Shown in pieces: positions 42,781-52,431 of a stretch of DNA of 64,000 nucleotides. The notes beneath the pieces were generated by a model, which was given only the letters and a program-made list of their open reading frames with translations, did not search any database and had not been told where the DNA came from. Within the stretch, counting starts at the first letter, position 1; every line of letters starts with the position of its first letter. The stretch covers positions 46,572-110,571 of the forward strand of contig JBBEAM010000003.1 of assembly GCA_040882845.1 (NCBI GenBank). The letters are read 5' to 3'. Position numbers and translations under genes: made by a program. The stretch is from JBBEAM01 sp040882845 (GTDB taxonomy: Bacteria > Pseudomonadota > Alphaproteobacteria > Kiloniellales > DSM-21159).

Positions 42781-43407
42781 ATGTCCCTACGTATCCGTTT
42801 GTCCCGCGGCGGCGCCAAGAAGCGCCCCTACTACCGCATCGTCATCGCCGACTCGCGCATGCCGCGCGACGGCCGCTTCATCGAGCGGGTCGGCAGCTAC
42901 GACCCCATGGTCCCGCGCGACCACCCGAACCGCATCAAGCTGGATGAGGAGCGGATTCGCCACTGGCTCGGCCAGGGCGCGCTGCCGAGCGACCGTGTCG
43001 CCCGCTTCCTGAGCCAGGCCGAGATCATCGCCGCGCCGAAGATTCCGGAGCAGACCAAGAAGGACAAGCCCAAGGCCAAGACCCTGGAGCGCATGGCCGC
43101 CGCCGAGGAGGCCAAGAAGGCCGCCGCAGCCGCCGCCGAGGAAGCCGCCGCGGCCCCGGCCCCTGCACCGGTCGAAGAAGCCCCGGCCGAGGAAGCCCCG
43201 GCCGAAGAGGCCCCGATCGAGGAAGCGCCCGCAGAGGAAGCGCCTGCCGAGGAGGCGGCCGAAGCTCCGGCGGAAGAAGCTCCTGCCGAGGAGAAGGCCG
43301 AGGAAGCCGCTCCTGCCGAGGAGACTCCGGCCGAGGAAGCGCCCGCTGAGGAGCCCGCTGCCGAAGAGACGGCGGAAGAGAGCTCCGAGGACGAGAAGAA
43401 GAGCTAA
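42781..43407 (+). CDS. rpsP: 30S ribosomal protein S16 with long Ala/Glu tail
   Basis: The core S16 is residues 1-about 85 (LRIRLSRGGAKKRPYYRIVIADSR, FIERVGSYDPM, LDEERIRHWLGQGALPS). A Lys-rich linker follows and then about 80 residues of imperfect EEAPA repeats, more than doubling the usual length (80-110). Alphaproteobacterial S16 often has extensions, but this is long. The tail is acidic and likely disordered. Starts the rpsP-rimM-[P1 peptidase]-trmD-rplS cluster. Confidence 0.95.
   Translation: MSLRIRLSRGGAKKRPYYRIVIADSRMPRDGRFIERVGSYDPMVPRDHPNRIKLDEERIRHWLGQGALPSDRVARFLSQAEIIAAPKIPEQTKKDKPKAKTLERMAAAEEAKKAAAAAAEEAAAAPAPAPVEEAPAEEAPAEEAPIEEAPAEEAPAEEAAEAPAEEAPAEEKAEEAAPAEETPAEEAPAEEPAAEETAEESSEDEKKS
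43171..43380 (+). repeat. imperfect GCCGAGGAAGCCCCG-type tandem repeats in rpsP
   Basis: About fourteen copies of a 15-nt unit coding for Ala-Glu-Glu-Ala-Pro, differing mainly at third positions. This is coding microsatellite-like sequence that may vary in copy number between strains. Confidence 0.8.
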
Positions 43408-43416
43408 GCCTCCGTC

Positions 43417-43992
43417 ATGTCCCGGGAGCGCGTCTGCCTGGCCGCCGTCGCCGGTGCCCACGGCGTGCGCGGCCTGGTCAAGCTGAAGGCCTTCACCGAG
43501 GCGCCGGAGGATGCCCTGGCCTATGGTCCCCTGGAGGACGAGGCCGGGGCGCGGCGCTTCGATGTAACCCTGAAGGGCAAGGCCGGCGGCAAGGGCGGCG
43601 ATCTGCTGCTGGCCGCCATCGCCGGGATCGACAGCCGCGAGGCCGCCGAGGCGCTGCGCGGCACCCGGCTCTATGTCGACCGCGCGGCCTTGCCGGAGAT
43701 CGAGGAAGAGGAGACCTTCTATCAGGCCGATCTGGTAGGCTTGGCTGCGGTCGACCGGGAGGGGGCGGTGCGCGGCCGCATCAAGGCGGTGCAGAACTTC
43801 GGCGCCGGCGACCTGCTGGAGATCGAGGCGCCGGACGGCGGCAGCTTCTTCCTTGCCTTCACCAAGGAGGCGGTGCCTGAGGTCGACCTCGCCGGCGGCC
43901 GCCTCGTGATCGCGCCGCCTGAGGAGATCGAAGCCCGGCCGGAGGGCAAGACCGGACAGACTGAGGAGAGCGACGATGGATCCGCTGCGTGA
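43417..43992 (+). CDS. rimM: 16S rRNA processing factor RimM
   Basis: Binds S19 and helps 30S maturation. The N-terminal RimM barrel is VAGAHGVRGLVKLKAFTE; the PRC-barrel half contains FYQADLVGLAAVDREG and IKAVQNFGAGDLLEIEAPDG. A 25-residue Glu-rich tail overlaps the P1 peptidase gene by 17 bp. 191 residues, slightly longer than usual. Confidence 0.95.
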   Translation: MSRERVCLAAVAGAHGVRGLVKLKAFTEAPEDALAYGPLEDEAGARRFDVTLKGKAGGKGGDLLLAAIAGIDSREAAEALRGTRLYVDRAALPEIEEEETFYQADLVGLAAVDREGAVRGRIKAVQNFGAGDLLEIEAPDGGSFFLAFTKEAVPEVDLAGGRLVIAPPEEIEARPEGKTGQTEESDDGSAA

Positions 43993-45067
43993 GACCCCCT
44001 CCGGGCTGCCGCGCGCCCGGGCCTACGATTTGCCTTTCGAAGGCACTCCCGGCGCGAACAACACGATCACCGACGTTGCGGAACTTCAAGTCGGCTACAC
44101 CACGCTGATCGAAGGGGCGGCGGTGCGCACCGGCGTCACCGCGATCCTGCCGCGCGGCCGCTCCGGCATCGCGACGCCCTGCTGGTCCGGCTTCTTCAGC
44201 CTCAACGGCAACGGCGAGATGACCGGATCCCACTGGATCGAGGAAACCGGCGCCTGCGAGCTCGCGGTCACCATCACCAACACCCACTCGCTGGGCGTGG
44301 CGCGCGATGCCACGATCAAGTGGGCGACGCGCAATCCCGTTTCCGGCGACGGCATGGCCTGGGGGCTCCCGGCCGCGGCCGAAACCTATGACGGCTATCT
44401 CAACGACATCAATGGCTTCCACGTCACCGAGGCGCACGTCTTCGCAGCCATCGAGGCGGCCGCCTCAGGGCCGGTCGAGGAGGGCAGCGTCGGCGGCGGC
44501 ACGGGGATGATCTGCTACGGCTTCAAGGGCGGCTCGGGCACGGCCTCGCGGGCCACGGGCGGCTATACCCTGGGCGCCTTCGTCCAGGCCAACTTCGGCC
44601 GGCCCCACGAACTGACCGTCGCCGGCGTCCCGGTCGGCCGGGAGCTGGAGGGCGGCTTCGACTACGGGACGGACTACGACGCCGGAAGCGGTTCGATCAT
44701 CGTCGTGCTGGCGACCGACGCGCCGCTGCTGCCGCATCAGCTCAAGCGCCTGGCGCGCCGCGCGGCGCTTGGCATCGGGCGGTCCGGCGCCATCGGCCAC
44801 CACGCTTCCGGCGATATCTTCCTCGCCCTCTCGACCGCCAACGCCGAGGCCTTGGCTGCCAGCTCAGGCCCGGCCACGGCCGATTTCCTGCCCGACGAGA
44901 GCCTGAATTTTCTCTTCGCGGCGGCGATTCAGGCGGTCGACGAAGCGGTGCTCAACGCGCTCTTCGCCAATGCCGACATGACCGGGCGCGCCGGCCGCCT
45001 CATCCGCGCGCTCCCGCGCGAGCGGGTCCGCGACCTGCTGGCGGCGGCGGGGCGTCTCGCGGGTTAG
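43976..45067 (+). CDS. P1-family (DmpA-type) aminopeptidase
   Basis: N-terminal-nucleophile hydrolase related to L-aminopeptidase D-Ala-esterase DmpA. TPGANNTITDVAELQVGYTT is the N-terminal family motif, ETGACELAVTITNTHSLGVA and GGGTGMICYGFKGGSGTASR follow, and the autocleavage site is Gly-Ser in DAGSGSIIVVLATDAPLLPHQ, making Ser the nucleophile of the beta subunit. 363 residues, normal. It overlaps rimM by 17 bp, so it is cotranscribed and coupled. Physiological substrate unknown. Confidence 0.9.
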   Translation: MDPLRETPSGLPRARAYDLPFEGTPGANNTITDVAELQVGYTTLIEGAAVRTGVTAILPRGRSGIATPCWSGFFSLNGNGEMTGSHWIEETGACELAVTITNTHSLGVARDATIKWATRNPVSGDGMAWGLPAAAETYDGYLNDINGFHVTEAHVFAAIEAAASGPVEEGSVGGGTGMICYGFKGGSGTASRATGGYTLGAFVQANFGRPHELTVAGVPVGRELEGGFDYGTDYDAGSGSIIVVLATDAPLLPHQLKRLARRAALGIGRSGAIGHHASGDIFLALSTANAEALAASSGPATADFLPDESLNFLFAAAIQAVDEAVLNALFANADMTGRAGRLIRALPRERVRDLLAAAGRLAG

Positions 45068-45164
45068 GGCGGAACTGCGAAAGACCTATGAAATGCGCGG
45101 CATTCGGCACTGGACAAACGCGCGTGGAGACGCCATAAAGCGCGCCTTTAGGAGGTGAGGCGGC

Positions 45165-45887
45165 ATGTCCGACGGGGCCATTCCCTGGACCGCGACGCTG
45201 CTGTCGATCTTTCCCGAGGCCTTTCCCGGGGTGCTGGGCATCAGCCTGGCGGGCAAGGGCCTTGAAAAGGGCGCGTGGCGGCTCAATGTGGTCGACATTC
45301 GCGATTTCGCCCGGGACAAGCACCGGTCCGTCGACGACACGCCCTTTGGCGGTGGCGCCGGCATGGTGATGCGCCCGGACGTGATCGACGCCGCGCTGGA
45401 GTCGGTCTCGGATGCGCCGGGGCCGCTGTACTATCTGAGCCCGCGCGGGCGCCTGCTGGATCAGGCACTGGTGCGGGATCTGGCCGCGGGCGCTGGCGTG
45501 AAGCTGCTCTGCGGCCGCTACGAAGGGATCGATCAGCGGGTGCTCGACGCCCGCGGGATCGAGGAAGTCAGCGTCGGGGACTATGTGCTCTCCGGCGGCG
45601 AGACGGCGGCGATGGTCCTGCTGGATGCAGCGGTCCGCTTGCTGCCGGGCGTCATGGGCAACGCGGAGAGCCCGGACGAGGAGTCGTTCGAGGCGGGTCT
45701 CCTGGAGTACCCGCAGTACACGCGGCCCGCCGACTGGCAGGGCCGGGAAGTGCCGGAGGTTCTACAGTCCGGCAATCACGCGCGGATCCGCGACTGGCGG
45801 CACCGCCGCGCGGAAGAGACAACCGAGGCGCGGCGTCCCGATCTCTGGGCCCGCTATAGAGCAAACCGCGAAGGCGGAGAGGACTAG
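45165..45887 (+). CDS. trmD: tRNA (guanine37-N1)-methyltransferase TrmD
   Basis: SPOUT methyltransferase making m1G37 in tRNA. Start MSDGAIPWTATLLSIFPEAFPG. The knot motifs are LLCGRYEGIDQRV, SVGDYVLSGGETAAM and GNAESPDEESFE, followed by LEYPQYTRPADWQGREVPEVL. 240 residues, normal. AGGAGGTG lies 8 bp before the ATG. Four bases separate it from rplS. Confidence 0.97.
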   Translation: MSDGAIPWTATLLSIFPEAFPGVLGISLAGKGLEKGAWRLNVVDIRDFARDKHRSVDDTPFGGGAGMVMRPDVIDAALESVSDAPGPLYYLSPRGRLLDQALVRDLAAGAGVKLLCGRYEGIDQRVLDARGIEEVSVGDYVLSGGETAAMVLLDAAVRLLPGVMGNAESPDEESFEAGLLEYPQYTRPADWQGREVPEVLQSGNHARIRDWRHRRAEETTEARRPDLWARYRANREGGED

Positions 45888-45891
45888 GACG

Positions 45892-46392
45892 ATGAACACG
45901 ATTCAGCAGCTCGAGCAGGAGCAGATCGCCGCGCTGGCCGAGAGCAAGGGCGAAATGGATTTCGCGCCGGGCGATACCGTGCGGGTGGACGTCAAGGTGG
46001 TCGAGGGCACGCGCGAGCGTATCCAGGCCTTCGAGGGAGTCTGCATCGCGCGCAAGAACCGGGGCATCAACTCCTCCTTCACGGTGCGCAAGATTTCCTT
46101 CGGCGAAGGCGTCGAGCGCGTCTTCCCGCTGTACAGCCCGCGGATCGACGCGATCCACGTGGTGCGCCGCGGCGACGTGCGCCGGGCCAAGCTGTATTAC
46201 CTGCGCGGCCGCACCGGTAAGTCGGCGCGCATCGCCGAGAAGACCACCGGCGCCGCCGGCAAGATCCTGCAGGCCGAGCGCCAGGCGACCCAGTCGGCCC
46301 GCCGCGAGCAGCGCCGCGCCGCCAAGGCGGCCAAGGCCGAGGGTAAGCAGACTGACGGCAAGCAGGCCAAGGGCAAGGCTTCCGAGAAGTAG
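45892..46392 (+). CDS. rplS: 50S ribosomal protein L19
   Basis: L19 sits at the 30S-50S interface. VRVDVKVVEGTRERIQAFEG, RKNRGINSSFTVRKIS and VERVFPLYSPRIDAIHVV are the family core; YYLRGRTGKSARIAEK ends it. A 40-residue basic tail (Lys/Ala/Gln) extends to 166 residues. The ATG at 45892 was chosen; the frame is open upstream inside trmD. Last gene of the cluster. Confidence 0.96.
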   Translation: MNTIQQLEQEQIAALAESKGEMDFAPGDTVRVDVKVVEGTRERIQAFEGVCIARKNRGINSSFTVRKISFGEGVERVFPLYSPRIDAIHVVRRGDVRRAKLYYLRGRTGKSARIAEKTTGAAGKILQAERQATQSARREQRRAAKAAKAEGKQTDGKQAKGKASEK

Positions 46393-46445
46393 GGAGCCCT
46401 AGCCGGCCCGGCGCCGCGCCGTTCCGGACACTTGCGAAGCAGCAG

Positions 46446-46463
46446 CGCGGGCCCGAGCCCGCG
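46446..46463 (+). terminator. hairpin after rplS
   Basis: CGCGGGC-CCGA-GCCCGCG, perfect 7-bp stem, 54 bp after the rplS stop and about 185 bp before leuC. The following bases (GTTGCCCGTCGCTTTGTC) have only weak T content. Confidence 0.4.
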
Positions 46464-46649
46464 GTTGCCCGTCGCTTTGTCGACCGAGCTCCGCCCACAG
46501 CGCCGTTCCTCATCCTCGCGCCTCACGGGGTCGCTGCGGAACTATCGCAGGCTGGGCTCCAGGGACTTTCTTAGAGGCCGCAAGATCGCTATGCTCCGGC
46601 GCCCGCGCGCGCTGGGCCCAAGATCTTCAAAGAGACGAGAAACGAGGCG

Positions 46650-48062
<1,413 letters not shown>

Positions 48063-48097
48063 ATCGCCGGCCCGCTCCCCATGAAAGGAGCGTCATC

Positions 48098-48691
48098 GTG
48101 AGTGACATGCGCCTCGACATCAGCCAGGTCAGCCCCTGGGCTGGCTTCTGGCGGCGGGCCGGCGCGGCCCTGATCGACCTGGCGATCATCTGCCTGCCGC
48201 TCTATCTGATCGTGCTCTACCTTTTCGGCCAGGCCTTCGAGTTTCATGGCCCCGGAATGGGCCACGGCACGCCGGTCGCCCTGCCGGCACAGATGACCCC
48301 CCAGGGCCCGGCCTTGTTCCGGATTCATGTCGCCGACGCGCCATACTTTTCCCTGGTGCTGGCGGCAGTTTTTCTCATCTACAAGACCGCGTTCGAGGCC
48401 TCCCGGCTGATGGCGACGCCGGGCAAACTGGCGCTCGCTATCCGCGTGATGACGGCGGACGGCGCTCCGGCGCCCTGGCCGCGGGCGCTGCTGCGGACCT
48501 GGCCCTGGTGGCTGGGGGCGGTGACCGCTGCGCTGGCCGCCACCCTCGGCATCTGGGCGCTGGAGAGCCTCGTCGATCTGCTGCGCTTCATCGCCGTGGC
48601 GATGATCGCCTTCACCCCGCACAAGCAGGGTCTGCACGACTACATGGCCCGCGCCTATGTTGTGCGCGCCGGCGCCCGTCCGGCGCGCTAG
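48098..48691 (+). CDS. RDD-family membrane protein
   Basis: RDD domain: SPWAGFWRRAGAALIDLAIICLPL is the first helix with the Arg-Asp-Asp-type signature (here R..D), then ALFRIHVADAPYFSLVLAAVF and TPGKLALAIRVMTADG, and CDAYAR-like end (KQGLHDYMARAYVV). About four membrane helices. Function of RDD proteins is largely unknown (some are Na+ or protein quality factors). Start is GTG 48098 with AAAGGAG 7 bp upstream; an ATG lies three codons in. Confidence 0.85.
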   Translation: MSDMRLDISQVSPWAGFWRRAGAALIDLAIICLPLYLIVLYLFGQAFEFHGPGMGHGTPVALPAQMTPQGPALFRIHVADAPYFSLVLAAVFLIYKTAFEASRLMATPGKLALAIRVMTADGAPAPWPRALLRTWPWWLGAVTAALAATLGIWALESLVDLLRFIAVAMIAFTPHKQGLHDYMARAYVVRAGARPAR

Positions 48692-48850
48692 CGGCCTCGC
48701 TGAACAGCGGGGAAGGGATCTGCCGCCCAGACCCTAGTGTTCGCCGGGGCATATTTTCCCGGGCTCCGGCCATTGCCGCCGCCGCCAAGATCGTGAATGC
48801 TGGAAGGGGGGAGGTAAGTCCGCAGTCAACCTGCAAGGAGCGTCCAACAG

Positions 48851-50557
48851 ATGTTGCCCTTTCCCTCAATCTCTCCCCGCAGCCTCGCGGCCGGACTTCT
48901 GGTTCTTGCGCTGAGCTTCGCCTCGGCCCTTCCCGCCGCCGCCGATCTCCCCGGGGAGCTGCGCGCCCGCCTTTCGGCGCCGCAGGACGAGATCTGGCTC
49001 GGTCCGATCGCCAGCGACGACCGCGAGGTACTGGATACCTTCTACACGGGGCGTCGCGACGCAGCGGTCTGGTTCGATCCTCAGGGGATCACCGAAAAGG
49101 CCCGCCAGCTTTCGCAGGTGCTGCTCTCTGCCGGCGAGCATGGCCTGGAGCCCGACTATTACCACGCCGGGCGGATCGCCGAGTTGATCGAGAACCCGGG
49201 AGAGGAGAGCCGCGCCGAACTCGAGCTGCGGCTCAGCCTGTCGCTGATCCGCTTCGCTTCGGACCTCGATTCCGGGCGACTCGATCCGCGTCTCGTCGAT
49301 CCGGAGCACTACAGCTATCCCCAGAACGTCGACCGCGCGGCGGTGCTGCCGGACTCCCTTGCCGCCTCCGATATCTGGGTCTACCTGCGCGCCTTTCAGC
49401 CGCAGCAGAACGAATACGTCCGTCTGAAGGGCGCGCTGTCGCATTACCGCTCCCTGGCCGAGGGCGGCGGCTGGGCGCCGATCCCCGAGGGCGAGACCCT
49501 GAAGCCCGGAATGACCGACCCCCGGGTGGCCGCGCTGCGCGGGCGCCTGCTGCTGCTCGGCGATCTCGATGAGGCGGCGGCGCAGAGCGTCGTGGAAGCA
49601 GGTTCCGGCGCGATAGCGGCGCCGGCGGAGGGAGAAGCCGCGGCCGCGGCGGCGCCCGGAGAGTCCTACGAAGGCGTGCTGGTCGCTGCGCTGAAGCGCT
49701 TCCAGCACCGCCACGGCCTGACCGAGGACGGCGCGGTCGGTCCGAAGACCCTGGCCGCGCTCAACGTGTCGGCGGAACAGCGCGTCGAGCAGATCCAGCT
49801 GAACATGGAGCGCCGCCGCTGGATGGCCGACGACCGCGGCGGGCGCTACATCTTCGTCAATCTCGCCAACTTCGACGCCAAGATCGTCGACGGTCTGGAC
49901 ACCGTTTTCCATACCAAGGTCGTGGTCGGCGATCCCTATCACCGCACCCCGGTGTTCAGCGACACCATGACCTATCTGGAGATCAATCCCACTTGGAACG
50001 TGCCCGAGAGCATCGCACGCAAGGAACTGCTGCCGAAAATCCGGGAGAACCCGGGATATCTGGCGGAGCGCAACTACACGCTGCTGGCCAGCTGGGACCA
50101 GAACGCGCCGACAGTCGATCCGCACTACATCGACTGGAGTCAGATCAGCGCCAGCTCTTTCCCCTTCCGCATCCGGCAGGAGGCGGGGGCGGGCAACGCC
50201 CTGGGGCGGATCAAATTCATGTTCCCCAACGAGTTCAACATCTACCTCCACGATACGCCCTCGCAGTCGCACTTCGCGCGCAGCGAGCGCGCCTTCAGCC
50301 ATGGATGCATTCGCGTCGCCAAGCCGCTGGAGCTGGCGGAGGCGTTGCTGAAAGGCCAAGAGGGCTGGGATCTCGAGCGGGTGCGCCAGCAGATCGAAAG
50401 CGGGGAAACCAGGACCGTCAGTCTCGACGAGCCGATCCAGGTACACATCAGCTACATCACCGCTTGGGTCAACAAGGACGGTGCGGTGCACTTCCGCAAC
50501 GACGTCTATGGCCGCGACGAACTGCTTGCCTCGGCCCTGCTCGGCGACCGCAGCTGA
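48851..50557 (+). CDS. murein L,D-transpeptidase (YcbB/LdtD-like)
   Basis: Makes 3-3 (mDAP-mDAP) crosslinks or similar bonds in peptidoglycan in the periplasm. A signal peptide (about 1-33, cut near AAA-DLP) is followed by the YcbB scaffold, a PG_binding_1 module (about 275-315; VAALKRFQHRHGLTEDGAVGPKTL) and the YkuD catalytic domain with the nucleophile in SHGCIRV (Cys486). The helices after (DLERVRQQIESGETRTV) fit YcbB. 568 residues. Next to the MepK-like gene as in E. coli ycbB-ycbK. Confidence 0.93.
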   Translation: MLPFPSISPRSLAAGLLVLALSFASALPAAADLPGELRARLSAPQDEIWLGPIASDDREVLDTFYTGRRDAAVWFDPQGITEKARQLSQVLLSAGEHGLEPDYYHAGRIAELIENPGEESRAELELRLSLSLIRFASDLDSGRLDPRLVDPEHYSYPQNVDRAAVLPDSLAASDIWVYLRAFQPQQNEYVRLKGALSHYRSLAEGGGWAPIPEGETLKPGMTDPRVAALRGRLLLLGDLDEAAAQSVVEAGSGAIAAPAEGEAAAAAAPGESYEGVLVAALKRFQHRHGLTEDGAVGPKTLAALNVSAEQRVEQIQLNMERRRWMADDRGGRYIFVNLANFDAKIVDGLDTVFHTKVVVGDPYHRTPVFSDTMTYLEINPTWNVPESIARKELLPKIRENPGYLAERNYTLLASWDQNAPTVDPHYIDWSQISASSFPFRIRQEAGAGNALGRIKFMFPNEFNIYLHDTPSQSHFARSERAFSHGCIRVAKPLELAEALLKGQEGWDLERVRQQIESGETRTVSLDEPIQVHISYITAWVNKDGAVHFRNDVYGRDELLASALLGDRS

Positions 50558-50681
50558 AACTTTTTTGCCGGGCCGGCGATTGAGGTTGGCCTTTCTTAAC
50601 TTTCTTCGGGTATGGTTACCGAAGTGAAGTCGTACTGCGATTTCATCAAGTTAACTGATAACGCGAAGATTCGGAGAGAAA

Positions 50682-51254
50682 ATGACGGCAAAGCAGGGGA
50701 CCGCTGCCGGCGTTTCGCGCCGCAGACTGATTCTTGGGGGAATCGCAACTCTGGCCATGACCGGCGCGGCCTTGCCGCTGCGTCCGGCCCGCGCGGCTTT
50801 TGTGACCGAGGCGCGGACGCTGGCTTTCAACTCGCTGCACACCGGCGAGAAAACCTCGGTGACCTATTGGGAGGAGGGCGCGGGCTATCTGCCCGACGCC
50901 ATCTCCGAGCTCACCCATGTGTTGCGCGACTGGCGCACCGAAGAGACCTACGAGATGGATCTCGGGCTCTACGATCTGCTGTTCGAGCTGCGCTACCGTC
51001 TCGGCAGCGAGAAGCCCTTCAGCATCATTTCGGCCTACCGCTCGCCGAAGACCAACGCTTCGCTCGCGGCCAATAGCGGCAACGTCGCCAAGCGCAGCTA
51101 CCACATGAAGGGTATGGCGATCGACATCGCGCTGCCGGATGTCGATCTCAAGTACCTGCGCCAGGTCGCACTCGACATGCAGCTGGGCGGCGTCGGCTAC
51201 TATCCCAAGTCGGGCTTCGTCCACGTCGACACTGGCCCGTTCCGCACCTGGTAA
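50682..51254 (+). CDS. DUF882/MepK-like (YcbK) murein endopeptidase, Tat-exported
   Basis: A twin-arginine signal (SRRRLILGGIATLAM) precedes the M15-type domain. Zn ligands are in SYHMKGMAIDIALPD (His, Asp) and GFVHVDTG (His), with FSIISAYRSPKTNASLA before. E. coli MepK cuts 3-3 crosslinks, the products of L,D-transpeptidases, matching its neighbour. 190 residues. It is coupled by close spacing to the transpeptidase gene (124 bp). Confidence 0.92.
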   Translation: MTAKQGTAAGVSRRRLILGGIATLAMTGAALPLRPARAAFVTEARTLAFNSLHTGEKTSVTYWEEGAGYLPDAISELTHVLRDWRTEETYEMDLGLYDLLFELRYRLGSEKPFSIISAYRSPKTNASLAANSGNVAKRSYHMKGMAIDIALPDVDLKYLRQVALDMQLGGVGYYPKSGFVHVDTGPFRTW

Positions 51255-51354
51255 GCGCGCGCGTGCTTGCACCGGCGGAGTGCGGCGGCTAAAGCTGTGC
51301 TCCTGCGCCGCCTGGCGAGAGCGGAGCGGCGCCGGTGCAAGTGGAGAGGATCCG

Positions 51355-51972
51355 ATGGAGAAATTCGAGAAGCTGACCGCGGTAGCGGCGCCGTTGCCGA
51401 TGCGCAACGTCGATACCGACAAGATCATTCCGGCGAGCTATCTGAAAACCATCAAGCGTACCGGCCTTGCCGAGGGTCTTTTCGCCGCGCTGCGCTGGAA
51501 CGACGACGGCTCCTCGAAGGACTTCGTGCTCGACCAGCCGGCCTACGAGAACGCCAAGATCCTGGTCACCGGCGAGAACTTCGGCTGCGGCTCGAGCCGC
51601 GAGCACGCGCCTTGGGCACTGCTCGACTTCGGCATCCGCTGCGTGATCGCGCCCTCCTTCGCCGACATCTTCCACAACAACTGCTTCAAGAACGGCATCC
51701 TGCCGATCGCCCTGCCGCAGGAAGACGTCGACAAGCTGATGGCGGACGCCGAGCGCGGCGCCAACGCCACGCTGACCGTCGATCTCGAGAAGCAGACCAT
51801 CGAGGGCCCCGACGGCGGCACCATCTCCTTCGAGATCGACCCCTTCCGCAAGCACTGCCTGCTCAACGGCCTCGACGATATCGGCCTGACCCTGGCGAAG
51901 GACGACAAGATCGGCGGCTACGAGGCGCAACGCCGGCAAGCGGCGCCCTGGCTGTTCGACAAGACCGGCTGA
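51355..51972 (+). CDS. leuD: 3-isopropylmalate dehydratase small subunit
   Basis: Swivel-domain partner of LeuC. RNVDTDKIIPASYLKTIKRTG, ENFGCGSSREHAPWAL (substrate loop) and FADIFHNNCFKNGILP are the signatures. 205 residues, normal. The ATG at 51355 is preceded by GGAGAGGA. Separated from leuC by the RDD, transpeptidase and MepK-like genes. Confidence 0.96.
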   Translation: MEKFEKLTAVAAPLPMRNVDTDKIIPASYLKTIKRTGLAEGLFAALRWNDDGSSKDFVLDQPAYENAKILVTGENFGCGSSREHAPWALLDFGIRCVIAPSFADIFHNNCFKNGILPIALPQEDVDKLMADAERGANATLTVDLEKQTIEGPDGGTISFEIDPFRKHCLLNGLDDIGLTLAKDDKIGGYEAQRRQAAPWLFDKTG

Positions 51973-51984
51973 GCCCACCGGCCC

Positions 51985-52260
51985 GTGGACTACGCGCCAC
52001 CGGCCAGCCCCGAAGAACTGAGGCGCCGCGAAGCGGTCTGGCCGCCGCTCTCCGCGCTTTTCCTCGATACCGAGGTGACCGACGACAGCCTCGCGGACAT
52101 CGTCCGGGCGGCGCGGGCCCAGGGCTACGGCGCGGAGGATCTGCAGGCGATGCTGTTCTACGAGGTCGCGCCCGCGGTCTATGCGAACATCTACAGCGTG
52201 ATCGGCGAGTGGGCGCCCTTCGACACCGAGTGGCTGTCGCGCCGCATCCGGCGCAGGTAG
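51985..52260 (+). CDS. DUF7079 family protein
   Basis: A 91-residue protein with PEELRRREAVWPPLSALFLDTE, YGAEDLQAMLFYEVAPAVY and VIGEWAPFDTEWL, matching the DUF7079 family of unknown role. Start is GTG at 51985, 12 bp after the leuD stop, so it is part of the leuD transcript. Confidence 0.75.
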   Translation: MDYAPPASPEELRRREAVWPPLSALFLDTEVTDDSLADIVRAARAQGYGAEDLQAMLFYEVAPAVYANIYSVIGEWAPFDTEWLSRRIRRR

Positions 52261-52364
52261 AAACGTCTCCTGTATCGCTGGCGCTGCCGCCTGGCACGGC
52301 GTCACATGCTCGCTCCGATCAAGGGCGATTTGCAGCGTCTGTGGCGGGCGCTGGCGGCTTCGCC

Positions 52365-52392
52365 TTGACAGCCGCCGCCAGTGCGGTAATCC
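52365..52392 (+). promoter_or_regulatory. candidate leuB promoter
   Basis: TTGACA (52365-52370) with TAATCC (52387-52392), spacing 16 bp, about 40 bp upstream of the leuB ATG. The -10 match is moderate. Confidence 0.4.
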
Positions 52393-52431
52393 CTTGCCGG
52401 CCTTTTTAACTTAGCGAGCGGACATTTATCC

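Noticed and set aside
43171..43380. Tandem repeats as a CRISPR array
   Set aside because: The repeats are 15 nt, back to back without spacers and in frame within rpsP.
46393..46649. Leucine attenuator leader peptide before leuC
   Set aside because: No short Leu-rich frame with a ribosome-binding site and no antiterminator/terminator pair, only the hairpin at 46446-46463.
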